This document shows, one piece after another, positions 1-6,803 of a stretch of DNA of 8,184 bases. The notes beneath the pieces are model-generated. The model had not been told where the DNA came from and did no database searches. It saw only the letters and a program-made list of their open reading frames with translations. The stretch's first letter is position 1; each line of letters opens with the position of its first letter. This stretch comes from Acidobacteriota bacterium (lineage in GTDB: Bacteria > Acidobacteriota > Terriglobia > Terriglobales > Acidobacteriaceae), in contig JAJYAE010000200.1 in the NCBI GenBank assembly GCA_021779695.1, forward strand, positions 1 through 8,184, read 5' to 3'. Both the position numbers and the translations under genes were made by a program.

Positions 1-1
1 C

Positions 2-535
2 ACGGCCCGCCTCGAAGACCTCGTCGCCAAGATGCTGACACTCGCCCGCGTCGAGAGCGCAGGCCCAACCACCGGCGCCCCCGCTGCGTGCGATGCCGTT
101 CAATGTGTCGAGGAGACAATGCGCGAGATGGAAACCGTCGCCGCGCTGCGCCAGATCCGCGTGGACAAGACCGCGCCCGAACGTGCCAGCGTGCCGCTCA
201 CCGCAGAGGACTGCCAGCTGGTGATCTCGAATCTGCTGCTGAATGCGCTGCAGCACAGCCCCCCGGCATCGCAGGTGCAGTTGAATCTGAGCGTCATGAA
301 TGATGCGGTGGAGCTGCGCGTCGCCGATCGCGGCGAAGGCATCGATCCCGCTGCGCAGCCGCGCATCTTCGATCGTTTCTTTCGCGGTGACCCATCCCGC
401 TCGCGCGCCACTGGCGGCGCAGGCCTCGGCCTCGCCATCTGCAAAGCGGTTGTTGAGAAAGCCGGCGGCAGCATCACGCTCGCCAGCACACCCAGTCAGG
501 GAACCATCGTCACCGTGCGCCTGCCGCGCGCGTGA
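2..535 (+). CDS. Sensor histidine kinase, C-terminal part (5' end outside window)
   Basis: This is the ATP-binding end of a two-component sensor histidine kinase, which autophosphorylates on a His and passes the phosphate to a response regulator. The reading frame is open from base 2, so the sensor and the phospho-His region lie outside the window. The first ~20 residues (RLEDLVAKMLTLARVES) look like the end of the dimerisation/phosphoacceptor helix. The HATPase_c domain follows, with an N box (NLLLNALQHSP), a G1 box (DRGEGI), an F box (FDRFFR) and a G2 box (GGAGLGLAI), and the protein ends with the usual VRLP strand just before the TGA. This arrangement is typical of OmpR-partner (EnvZ/BaeS-like) kinases. 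The signal sensed cannot be told. The gene converges on iscX with a 10-bp gap, so it is not part of the isc operon, and I see no clear terminator between them. Confidence 0.93.
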   Translation, partial: TARLEDLVAKMLTLARVESAGPTTGAPAACDAVQCVEETMREMETVAALRQIRVDKTAPERASVPLTAEDCQLVISNLLLNALQHSPPASQVQLNLSVMNDAVELRVADRGEGIDPAAQPRIFDRFFRGDPSRSRATGGAGLGLAICKAVVEKAGGSITLASTPSQGTIVTVRLPRA

Positions 536-545
536 CGCCGCGCTT

Positions 546-764
546 CTATCCCTTCGCGTCTTCAAACTCTTCGTGCCACGCCATCTGGATCGCTTCCAGC
601 CGCGCCTCATTCGACTTCGCCGGATCATCAGCAAAGCCGGCCAGCTCCGTCACATAGCGATGCAGATCTGTGAACCGCACGGTCAGCGGATCCATCTCCG
701 GATATTTTTCCTGCAGTTGAATCCCAATCTCTTCGGCGTCGGTCCAGTGAATCTCGCGCGGCAT
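546..764 (-). CDS. iscX: IscX, small acidic ISC accessory protein
   Basis: This is a 72-residue homologue of IscX (YfhJ), a small acidic protein that binds the cysteine desulfurase IscS at the site also used by Fdx and CyaY. It is thought to act as an iron-dependent modulator of cluster assembly. The family pattern runs through the whole length: HWTDAEEIG near the N-terminus, YPEMDPLTVRFTDLH in the middle, then DDPAKSNEARLEAIQ and an acidic end. The size matches E. coli IscX (about 66 residues) with a short tail. I chose the ATG at 764 because GGGGAGAG sits 5 nt upstream. A TTG at 779 would add five residues but overlaps that ribosome binding site. It is the last gene of the isc operon, as in proteobacteria, and is separated from fdx by a terminator-like hairpin that may lower its expression. 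Confidence 0.93.
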   Translation of the reverse strand: MPREIHWTDAEEIGIQLQEKYPEMDPLTVRFTDLHRYVTELAGFADDPAKSNEARLEAIQMAWHEEFEDAKG

Positions 765-769
765 CGCGT

Positions 770-777
770 CTCTCCCC
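770..777 (-). promoter_or_regulatory. Ribosome binding site of iscX that fixes its start
   Basis: GGGGAGAG on the minus strand lies 5 nt before the ATG at 764. It favours that ATG over the in-frame TTG at 779, which would itself overlap the site. Confidence 0.6.
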
Positions 778-802
778 AATTCATCTCAGAATTCAAATGG
801 AA

Positions 803-836
803 AATCCGCCGCAGTTCCGAACCAGCGCGGCGGATT
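803..836 (-). terminator. Terminator-like hairpin between fdx and iscX
   Basis: A perfect 10-bp inverted repeat is seen: AATCCGCCGC at 803-812 and GCGGCGGATT at 827-836, with a 14-nt loop. In the minus-strand transcript the stem is followed by a short U-rich stretch (ATTTTCCATTT). This resembles a weak rho-independent terminator or a 3'-end stabilising hairpin. Because iscX lies only ~40 nt further on in the same direction, partial termination or attenuation is more likely than a full stop. The U tract is short and interrupted, so the function is inferred. Confidence 0.55.
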
Positions 837-854
837 CTGTGCAGACTGCACTCG

Positions 855-1271
855 CTACTTCTGTTCCGCCAGCGTCAGCGGTTTGCCTTCCGACACGTAG
901 TTGCGATTCCACTTCGGAATCTCCACCACGTAGTTGCCCGGCCCTGTAATCACCGCCTGGCATCCTAGTCGCGAATTCAATTGCTGGTCCGCCGCCATGT
1001 CCAGCCGGTCTAGTTCATCATCTTCCGCTTCGCTGATGCCCTTGTCGCCTTCTTTCACCCAGACGTGGCACGTCGTGCATGCGCACGATCCGCCGCACGC
1101 ATGGTCCAGAAAGATTCCAAAATTCTCCGCCACATCCAGAAACGACATCGGCTTGCCGTGGTGGTCATACGGCATCGTCCCGTACTCAAACTCCACCGTC
1201 TTGCCTTCCGGCTCAAACGTCACCCGCACCAGCTTCTCCGGCGGAATATTCTTTGTCTTCGCTTCGCTCAT
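855..1271 (-). CDS. fdx: ISC-type [2Fe-2S] ferredoxin
   Basis: This 138-residue adrenodoxin/ISC-type ferredoxin donates electrons for sulfur reduction during cluster assembly on IscU. The cluster ligands are in the family arrangement C59-x5-C65-x2-C68-x35-C104, inside HACGGSCACTTCH and RLGCQA. The acidic stretch SEAEDDELDRLDMA after the loop matches the partner-binding helix of ISC ferredoxins, and the VVEIPKWNRN end is typical. Two differences from E. coli Fdx stand out: a charged N-terminal extension, and about ten extra residues (GTMPYDHHGKP, residues 31-41) before the helix leading into the cluster loop. The gene lies 37 nt after hscA and upstream of iscX, the classic hscBA-fdx-iscX order. 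The purine-rich AAAGAGAG before the ATG supports this start. Confidence 0.96.
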   Translation of the reverse strand: MSEAKTKNIPPEKLVRVTFEPEGKTVEFEYGTMPYDHHGKPMSFLDVAENFGIFLDHACGGSCACTTCHVWVKEGDKGISEAEDDELDRLDMAADQQLNSRLGCQAVITGPGNYVVEIPKWNRNYVSEGKPLTLAEQK

Positions 1272-1308
1272 AGCCCCGTTCTCTCTTTTTGCTCCGTTGC
1301 CGGCTTGT

Positions 1309-3249
1309 CTACTTGAACTCCGCGGGCGCCATCGGATGCGGCGCAGTCAACTCTTCGTCCAGGTCTTCGCCCGCCGCCTGCATTGTCTTGCCGCGAATCG
1401 CCTCGGTCACTGCCGCATCCATCATCAGCTCCGCCAGCCTGCGCGTCGCCTGGTCCAGAACCATAATTCCCTGGCGCAGCGCATTAAGGTCAGACCCAGC
1501 CTTCACTTTCGCCAGGTGCCGCTCCGCTGCATCAACCATTTTCTGCTCGTCGGATGTCAGCAGCGCCCATGCAGGATGCTGCCGCGCCAGTTCGACCTTC
1601 GATTGAATCGACTCCGCTTCATTGCGCGCTTCAATCAGAAGCCGCGCCGCAAAATCCGCCTCCGCATTGTCGAACGATTCCAGGATCATGCTCTCGACCT
1701 GCTCATCCGTCAGGCCATACGTGGGCTTCACTTCAATCTGCGCCTGCTTGCCGCTGCGCTGTTCGCGCGCGGAGACCTGCAGAATGCCGTCCGCATCAAT
1801 GAGGAATTTGACCTCAATGCGCGGCAGCCCCGCCGTCATCGGAGGAATGCCCTTCAAATCAAAGCGCGCCAGCGAACGACAATCAGCCGCCAGCTCGCGC
1901 TCGCCTTGCACCACGTGAATCGCCACGTTGGTTTGCCCGTCCACGCCCGTCGTAAAGTGCTCCGTCGCCGAAGCAGGAATCGTCGAGTTGCGCGGAATGA
2001 TGCGCGCCACCACGCCGCCCAGTGCTTCAATGCCCAGCGACAGCGGCGTCACGTCCAGCAGCAGCAGGTCTTCGGTGTTCTTCGCCGTGCCTGCCAGAAT
2101 CTCCGCCTGCACCGCGGCGCCCAGAGCCACCACTTCATCCGGGTTCAGATCTGTATGCGGCTTCTTGCCCCGCGCCGCGAGATGAAACAGTTCGTCCACA
2201 AGCTGCCGCACCGCGGGAATGCGCGTCGATCCGCCTACCAGCACCACTTCGTCAATCTGCTCCAGCGTAATGCCGGCATCGGTCATTGCCTGCTTGCAGG
2301 GCGCGGCGGTCCTTTCCAGAACCGGCTCAATCAACTGCTCAAACACCGCGCGCGGAATCTCGCGCTGATAGCGGTCGCCATTCGGCAACTCAATATCGAA
2401 CTGCGCGGACTGCTCCGCGGAGAGCCGAATCTTGGCGTCAATCGCCGCCTTGCGCAGCCCCTGCACCGCGCCGGGATGCTGGCGCAAGTCCACGCCATGC
2501 TCGGCATGAATCTCATCCAGCGCAATCGTCAGCAGCAGGTTATCAATATCATCGCCGCCCAGGTGCGTGTCGCCATTCGTTGACTGCACCTCGAAGATGC
2601 CGTCGCGCAATTTCAAAATCGACACATCAAAGGTGCCGCCCCCCAGGTCGTAGACAGCAATCGTGCCTTCCTTCGCACGATCCAGACCATAAGCCAGAGC
2701 CGCAGCCGTCGGCTCGTTCACCAGCCGCAGCACCTGCAGCCCGGCCATGCGGCCTGCATCCTTCGTCGCCTGTCGCTGCGCGTCGTTGAAGTACGCGGGC
2801 ACTGTAATCACGGCCTGCGTGACAGGCGTGCCAAAGTAGCGCTCCGCATTCCGCTTGAGCTGGCGCAGCACGTAAGCCGAAATCTCCGGCGGCGTAAACT
2901 GCAGCTCTCCCAGCTGGATGCGCGGCACTTCACCTTCCTGCACATCACCGGCCAGCCGGAACGGGAAAAACTTCAGCTCGCGCTGCACCTCGCCCAGCCC
3001 GCGGCCCATCAGGCGCTTCACAGAGTAGACGACGCGCTCCGGCGTCTCAATCAATGCGCGCCGTGCGCTGTTGCCCACCGTCACCGTCGGACGGCTTCCA
3101 TCTGCGGGCATCGGATCGAGCGCCACAACGGAAGGCACAAGATTCGATCCGTCCACGCCGGGAATCACCACCGGCGTCTCACCCTGCATAAAAGCGACCA
3201 GGGAGTTCGTCGTCCCCAGGTCAATTCCGACTACGCGTCCTTCCGCCAT
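1309..3249 (-). CDS. hscA: HscA, Hsp70-type chaperone for Fe-S cluster transfer
   Basis: This 646-residue specialised Hsp70 recognises the LPPVK motif of IscU and, stimulated by HscB, uses ATP hydrolysis to help move clusters from IscU to acceptors. The ATPase domain carries the phosphate-1 motif GIDLGTTNS (residues 8-16), [11 protein letters not shown] (178-188), [10 protein letters not shown] (201-210) and [10 protein letters not shown] (336-345). The interdomain linker is [12 protein letters not shown] (395-406). The stretch [19 protein letters not shown] and then GIPPMTAG in the substrate-binding domain is diagnostic of HscA rather than DnaK. The protein is about 30 residues longer than E. 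coli HscA, with an acidic, proline-containing C-terminal tail. It starts 10 nt after the hscB stop codon, so the two genes are probably translationally coupled. Confidence 0.97.
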   Translation of the reverse strand: MAEGRVVGIDLGTTNSLVAFMQGETPVVIPGVDGSNLVPSVVALDPMPADGSRPTVTVGNSARRALIETPERVVYSVKRLMGRGLGEVQRELKFFPFRLAGDVQEGEVPRIQLGELQFTPPEISAYVLRQLKRNAERYFGTPVTQAVITVPAYFNDAQRQATKDAGRMAGLQVLRLVNEPTAAALAYGLDRAKEGTIAVYDLGGGTFDVSILKLRDGIFEVQSTNGDTHLGGDDIDNLLLTIALDEIHAEHGVDLRQHPGAVQGLRKAAIDAKIRLSAEQSAQFDIELPNGDRYQREIPRAVFEQLIEPVLERTAAPCKQAMTDAGITLEQIDEVVLVGGSTRIPAVRQLVDELFHLAARGKKPHTDLNPDEVVALGAAVQAEILAGTAKNTEDLLLLDVTPLSLGIEALGGVVARIIPRNSTIPASATEHFTTGVDGQTNVAIHVVQGERELAADCRSLARFDLKGIPPMTAGLPRIEVKFLIDADGILQVSAREQRSGKQAQIEVKPTYGLTDEQVESMILESFDNAEADFAARLLIEARNEAESIQSKVELARQHPAWALLTSDEQKMVDAAERHLAKVKAGSDLNALRQGIMVLDQATRRLAELMMDAAVTEAIRGKTMQAAGEDLDEELTAPHPMAPAEFK

Positions 3250-3259
3250 CGTCTATTCT

Positions 3260-3952
3260 CTAAGCTCCCAGGGTCTCAGTCACATCGCGGACAAGATTGT
3301 TGAGATAACGCCGCCGGTCCAACAGCGCGACCATCTCTTTTTGAGCGGCCGCACGTGCGCCCGCGTCGCCTTCGTCCCACTTGCGCCACTGTGCGCGCAA
3401 GCTCTCGTCCACTTCATCCAGCAGTCCATCAAACTTTGCCTTGGCCTGCTCCAGGCTAGCCAGCAGCGCTGGATCGTCCTCACCCATCTTCCTTGCGGCG
3501 CGCATCTCTTCGAGCTGCATATTCAACTCGAAGACTTCTTCCAGCAAATCAGCCGGGACGCGCGATGGGTCTTTGCGATCCTTTCCGCTGTGCTCCTCGC
3601 CAATCTCGGCGCCGTGCAGCTTCAGCAGATATTCCGTGCGGTGAATCGGGTCTCTCAGCGTGCGATAGGCGTCATTCAGCAGAGCCGTATCGGCCAGGCT
3701 CCACTGCCGTTCACTTTCACTGGCGCGTGCAAAGCGATCCGGATGCAGCCGGCGGCTCAGGCGATGAAACTCGTGCTCCAGCCCCATGAGGTCCAGATTC
3801 AGGCATGGCTTCAGCCCGAAGACAGAGAAGAAATCGCCGCCCGAAGGCGGCTGAATCTTGCTGCAGTGCGGGCAGAATAGCGTGGACTCATTGTGAGCCA
3901 CCGAGCACGACCAGCACGCAACGGGGACCGCGGACTCAATCACTTTCAACAT
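3260..3952 (-). CDS. hscB: HscB J-protein co-chaperone with N-terminal tetracysteine motif
   Basis: HscB delivers IscU to HscA and stimulates its ATPase. The J domain (about residues 40-115) has the essential HPD motif at 70-72 within RRLHPDRFARAS, then the family stretch LLNDAYRTLRDPIHRTEYLL. The C-terminal part (about 135-230) is the helical IscU-binding domain, with ELNMQLEEM near its start and YLNNLVRD near the end. The protein is about 60 residues longer than E. coli HscB. Much of this is an N-terminal segment carrying C13-x2-C16 and C27-x2-C30 (CWSC...FCPHC), a zinc-binding arrangement recalling that of mitochondrial HSC20. GGAG 7 nt before the ATG at 3952 supports this full-length start, so the Cys segment is part of the protein. 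The gene follows iscA by 20 nt. Confidence 0.94.
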   Translation of the reverse strand: MLKVIESAVPVACWSCSVAHNESTLFCPHCSKIQPPSGGDFFSVFGLKPCLNLDLMGLEHEFHRLSRRLHPDRFARASESERQWSLADTALLNDAYRTLRDPIHRTEYLLKLHGAEIGEEHSGKDRKDPSRVPADLLEEVFELNMQLEEMRAARKMGEDDPALLASLEQAKAKFDGLLDEVDESLRAQWRKWDEGDAGARAAAQKEMVALLDRRRYLNNLVRDVTETLGA

Positions 3953-3972
3953 GGCGCACTCCGGCAGCAGAC

Positions 3973-4392
3973 TTAAGACGTGAACGACGAACCGCAGCCG
4001 CAGGAGCGCGAGGAGTTCGGGTTGATGAAGTTGAAACCCTGCCGCATCAGCGTCTCTTCGTAGTCCAGCGTCATGCCGTGCAGGTAAAGAAACGATTTGG
4101 GATCGACAAAGACGCGCACGCCGTCAAACTCGAAAATGCGGTCGCGCTCGCGCGGTTGCGTGTCGAACTTGATGGCATACGACAAGCCCGAGCATCCGCC
4201 ACCCGTTACACCCAGGCGCAATCCACCCTCGGCAGGCGAGATGCCTTCCTTCGCCATCGCTGCACGAACGCGCTTGATCGCGCGCTCCGTCAGCAGGATG
4301 CCCTGCGCCGGCGCCTGCGGCACGGTCTGCTGCGGTGGCGCCGCAAAGGCGCCCTCCGCGGGCTTCGAAGCAATGCTTACCACGTTCGACAT
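3973..4392 (-). CDS. iscA: IscA, A-type iron-sulfur carrier
   Basis: This A-type carrier is involved in iron binding and in [4Fe-4S] cluster assembly and transfer. The three invariant cysteines are present: C67 in GGGCSGLSY, and C131 and C133 in the C-terminal SCGCGSSF. The core from about residue 31 aligns over its full length with E. coli IscA (107 residues). The start at 4392 gives 139 residues and has GGAAAAGAG just upstream. An open frame runs further up, to 4479, but it would overlap the end of iscU and adds a basic sequence unlike the family. The first ~30 residues are a low-complexity Ala/Pro/Gln extension, probably disordered. The gene is 25 nt downstream of iscU. Its position in the isc operon argues for IscA over ErpA or SufA. 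Confidence 0.94.
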   Translation of the reverse strand: MSNVVSIASKPAEGAFAAPPQQTVPQAPAQGILLTERAIKRVRAAMAKEGISPAEGGLRLGVTGGGCSGLSYAIKFDTQPRERDRIFEFDGVRVFVDPKSFLYLHGMTLDYEETLMRQGFNFINPNSSRSCGCGSSFTS

Positions 4393-4417
4393 GATTCTCT
4401 TTTCCGCCTCGGTCCGA

Positions 4418-4834
4418 CTACTTCGCAGTCTCAACCGCGGCTGTCTCGGCCACGCCGTTCTTCTTCTTCCAGTCGCCAATCGCCGCGCGGATGGCGTCTT
4501 CTGCCAGCACCGAGCAGTGAATCTTCACCGGAGGCAGCGAAAGCTCCTTCACAATGTCGGTGTTCTTGATGGCGAGAGCGTCTTCCACCGTGCGGCCCTT
4601 GATCCACTCGGTCGCCAGTGACGAGCTCGCAATCGCCGAGCCGCAGCCGAAGGTCTTGAACTTCGCTTCCTCAATGACCTGCGTATCCGGGTTCACCTTA
4701 ATCTGTAGCCGCATCACGTCGCCGCACTCCGGCGCGCCCACCAGGCCCGTGCCGACCTCCTGCGATGCCTTGTCCAGCGTGCCCACGTTGCGCGGATTGT
4801 TGTAGTGGTCCACTACCTTGTCGCTGTATGCCAT
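4418..4834 (-). CDS. iscU: IscU, Fe-S cluster scaffold
   Basis: This 138-residue scaffold is where sulfur from IscS and iron are combined into a [2Fe-2S] cluster. All active residues are visible: C37 and D39 in APECGD, C64 in FGCGSA, and H106-C107 in KIHCSVLAEDA. The HscA recognition motif LPPVK is at residues 100-104, which fits the hscBA genes in the same operon. The N-terminal YSDKVVDHYNNPRNVG is the usual IscU opening. The protein is about ten residues longer than E. coli IscU because of an Ala/Glu/Lys tail. A strong Shine-Dalgarno sequence (AAGGAG, 4844-4849) lies 9 nt before the ATG, as would suit a scaffold needed in quantity. It follows iscS after an unusually long gap with hairpins. 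Confidence 0.98.
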   Translation of the reverse strand: MAYSDKVVDHYNNPRNVGTLDKASQEVGTGLVGAPECGDVMRLQIKVNPDTQVIEEAKFKTFGCGSAIASSSLATEWIKGRTVEDALAIKNTDIVKELSLPPVKIHCSVLAEDAIRAAIGDWKKKNGVAETAAVETAK

Positions 4835-4968
4835 GTTCTTTGTCTCCTTATGCGGGGGAAGCCGCGTTCACTCTGTTTGATTCGGCGGGCACCGCCGCCG
4901 ATTCGCTCAAAACCATGCCAGGCACCTGACGTCTGCCGCGCAAGCGGCGTCTGCCCCACCGCAGGTGG
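4835..4968 (-). repeat. Hairpin-rich iscS-iscU intergenic region
   Basis: This 134-nt gap is the longest inside the operon and holds three perfect short inverted repeats. They are CCACC-GCA-GGTGG (4956-4968, abutting the iscS stop codon), GCCGC-GCAA-GCGGC (4935-4948) and CGGCGG-GCA-CCGCCG (4883-4897). On the minus strand a near-identical 10-mer is repeated with an 18-nt period (GGCAGACGCC, then GGCAGACGTC). No T run follows any of the stems, so they do not look like intrinsic terminators. They could be RNA processing or stabilising structures that separate iscRS from iscUA in dose, or a REP-like dispersed element. I see no gene in the gap. Confidence 0.6.
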
Positions 4969-6222
4969 TTAGTGCGCCTGCCACTCAATCTTGGTCAGGT
5001 CAATGCCTTCCTTCACCATCTCGTAGAGCGGCGAAAGCTCGCGCAGCTTCTTCACGATGTCGATCACCTTCGCTGCGACGTAATCCACTTCAGCCTGCGT
5101 ATTGAAGCGGCCCAGTCCGAAGCGAATCGAGCTGTGCGCCACATCATCGCCAAGGCCCAGCGCCTTCAGCACGTAGCTGGGCTCCAGCGTTGCCGAGGTG
5201 CAGGCCGAGCCGCTCGACACCGCGACATCATTGATGCCCATCAGCAGCGACTCGCCCTCGACATACACAAAGCTCATGTTCAGGTTGCCCGGCAGACGGT
5301 GCTCCCACGATCCGTTCACGTGGATGTAGTCCAGCTCCGACTCCAGCTTCGCCTTCAGCCGATCACGCAGACCGCGCAGGTACGCCGCCTCGTTGTCCAT
5401 CTCGTTCAGGGCAATCTCGCAGGCCTTGCCCAGGCCCACGATGCCCGGCACATTCAGCGTGCCCGAACGCATGCCGCGCTCGTGACCGCCGCCGTCAATC
5501 TGCGCGGCAATCTGCACGCGGGGATTGCGGCGCCGCACGTACAGCGCGCCCACACCCTTGGGCCCATAAATCTTGTGCCCGCTCAGCGAAAGCACATCAA
5601 TGTTGTCGGCGATAACGTTCACCGGCACCTTGCCCACCGCCTGCACCGCGTCAGTATGGAAAAGAACGCCCTTCTCGTGGCAGAGCTTGCCAATCTCGCG
5701 AATCGGCTGCAGCACGCCGATCTCGTTGTTCGCCGCCATGATGGTGACCAGAATCGTCTTGTCGTCGATGGCGCGCTTCAGGTCTTCGAGATCGATGAGG
5801 CCGTCTGCCTTCACCGGTAAATAAGTCACGCGGTAGCCATACTTCTCCAGCCGCTTGCAGGTATCCAGCACCGCCTTGTGCTCCGTCACCTGCGTGATGA
5901 TGTGGTTGCCGCGCTCGCGGTACATCTCCGCGATGCCCTTGATGGCCAGGTTGTTGGACTCGGTCGCGCCGGAGGTAAAGATAATCTCCTTCGCTGTTGC
6001 GCCAATCAGCTTCGCAATCTGCTCGCGAGCCGTCTCCACCGCCTGCTCCGCCTCCCAGCCAAACGAGTGGTTGCGGCTGGCCGCATTGCCGAACTTCTGC
6101 GTGAAGAACGGCATCATCGTCTCCAGCACCCGGGGATCCAGCGGGCTGGTAGCGTGGTTATCCATATATATGGGAAGCTGCACGCCTGCCGGCACTTCAA
6201 CCTGACTTGTGACTGTGCTCAT
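4969..6222 (-). CDS. iscS: IscS, cysteine desulfurase
   Basis: This PLP-dependent desulfurase converts cysteine to alanine and hands the persulfide sulfur to IscU and other acceptors (tRNA thiolation is usual for the family). The PLP lysine is K217 in [10 protein letters not shown], with H115 in TEHKAVLD. The persulfide cysteine is C341 in the long mobile loop [15 protein letters not shown], which marks class I (IscS/NifS) rather than SufS. The C-terminal IEWQAH resembles the IscU-docking tail of E. coli IscS. The 417-residue length is 13 more than in E. coli, owing to an N-terminal extension before [10 protein letters not shown]. The ATG at 6222 has GGAGAGA 5 nt upstream. It lies 64 nt after iscR and is probably co-transcribed with it. 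Confidence 0.98.
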   Translation of the reverse strand: MSTVTSQVEVPAGVQLPIYMDNHATSPLDPRVLETMMPFFTQKFGNAASRNHSFGWEAEQAVETAREQIAKLIGATAKEIIFTSGATESNNLAIKGIAEMYRERGNHIITQVTEHKAVLDTCKRLEKYGYRVTYLPVKADGLIDLEDLKRAIDDKTILVTIMAANNEIGVLQPIREIGKLCHEKGVLFHTDAVQAVGKVPVNVIADNIDVLSLSGHKIYGPKGVGALYVRRRNPRVQIAAQIDGGGHERGMRSGTLNVPGIVGLGKACEIALNEMDNEAAYLRGLRDRLKAKLESELDYIHVNGSWEHRLPGNLNMSFVYVEGESLLMGINDVAVSSGSACTSATLEPSYVLKALGLGDDVAHSSIRFGLGRFNTQAEVDYVAAKVIDIVKKLRELSPLYEMVKEGIDLTKIEWQAH

Positions 6223-6286
6223 CTCTGTCTCTCCATCCTCATTGCTTTTCCGCGGCGCATTGGCTGCCTTGCGGAAGGGAAGTTAT

Positions 6287-6745
6287 TCAAACCGTTAGGG
6301 AAACCAGCGGATTGGGCTGCACAGCCTGGCCCGCCGGCTGCTCATGCTCTGCCAGGTCCTGGATGCTGATGCTCCGCAGAACTCCAGCGATCGTTTCGTT
6401 CACTCGCGCCAGCGGCTCCTTGATCGTGCAGCTCGGCGTGAGCTCGCAACTCTTGGAACCCTTGGTGCAGGAGGTGATGAAAAACGGCCCATCGATGCTG
6501 TGAATCACCTCATAGGTCGAAATCTCGCGGGCGTCTCGCGCCAGCGCATAGCCGCCATTCATCCCGGCATGCGACTTCAGCAGCCCGGATTTGGTCAGTT
6601 GCTGCAGGATCTTCGCCAAAAGCTGCGCCGGAATCCCATAAGAATCAGCAATATCCTTCGCGCTTACCGCCACCGTTTCCGGGTGCTCAGCAAGATATTT
6701 CAGGGCAATCAGCCCATAATCGGCCTTCTTGGTTAGCTTCAGCAT
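6287..6745 (-). CDS. iscR: IscR-like Rrf2-family Fe-S-sensing repressor
   Basis: This 152-residue Rrf2-family winged-helix regulator heads the operon and most likely represses it when its own [2Fe-2S] cluster is present. The N-terminal LTKKADYGLIALKYLAEH, then the recognition helix and wing (LLAKILQQLTKSGLL, GMNGGYALAR), are typical of the family. Three cluster cysteines are seen at C93-x6-C100-x5-C106. At the place of the E. coli fourth ligand (His107, three residues after the last Cys) there is Lys109, so another residue must complete the cluster. Asp9 lies where NsrR of Streptomyces uses an Asp. E. coli Glu43, which helps discriminate DNA site types, aligns with Ala44. A SUF-type or NsrR-type Rrf2 sensor is an alternative name, but the operon context favours an IscR role. 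Confidence 0.9.
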   Translation of the reverse strand: MLKLTKKADYGLIALKYLAEHPETVAVSAKDIADSYGIPAQLLAKILQQLTKSGLLKSHAGMNGGYALARDAREISTYEVIHSIDGPFFITSCTKGSKSCELTPSCTIKEPLARVNETIAGVLRSISIQDLAEHEQPAGQAVQPNPLVSLTV

Positions 6746-6747
6746 GG

Positions 6748-6772
6748 ATATCCGACTTCTTCAGTCCGGGTT
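6748..6772. promoter_or_regulatory. Candidate IscR operator 1, just downstream of the iscR -10
   Basis: ATAtCCGACT-N5-AGTC is close to the E. coli type 1 IscR consensus, whose core is YYGACT-N5-AGTCRR. The left half has one mismatch, and the right half keeps AGTC but departs from the outer TAT. It lies between the -10 of the predicted iscR promoter and the iscR start codon, a position suited to repression. The match was made by eye against a remembered consensus. Confidence 0.5.
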
Positions 6773-6773
6773 T

Positions 6774-6803
6774 AGTATACGACCAAATCCGTCGGTATTT
6801 CAA
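6774..6803 (-). promoter_or_regulatory. Predicted sigma70-type promoter of the isc operon
   Basis: On the minus strand, TTGAAA (6803-6798) is followed after 18 nt by TATACT (6779-6774), close to the -35 and -10 consensus. Transcription would begin near 6766, leaving a leader of about 20 nt before the iscR ATG. Candidate IscR sites overlap the spacer and the start region, which fits autoregulation. Confidence 0.65.
6775..6798. promoter_or_regulatory. Candidate IscR operator 2, inside the iscR promoter spacer
   Basis: ATAC-GAC-N7-GTC-G-GTAT is an imperfect inverted repeat. It has the GAC-N7-GTC core spacing of IscR type 1 sites and A/T-rich outer arms, though the inner arm spacing differs by one base from the consensus. 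Its centre is 27 bp from that of operator 1, so the pair would bracket the -10 region. Confidence 0.4.

Noticed and set aside
934..2583. Long plus-strand open frame (549 codons) opposite hscA and fdx
   Set aside because: It lies antisense to two unmistakable genes with all their motifs. Its translation is Arg/His/Leu-rich with no recognisable domain, as expected from the shadow of a GC-rich gene.
4393..4479. Upstream extension of iscA into the end of iscU
   Set aside because: It would add a basic stretch unlike the family. The ATG at 4392 has its own ribosome binding site and sits 25 nt after the iscU stop codon.
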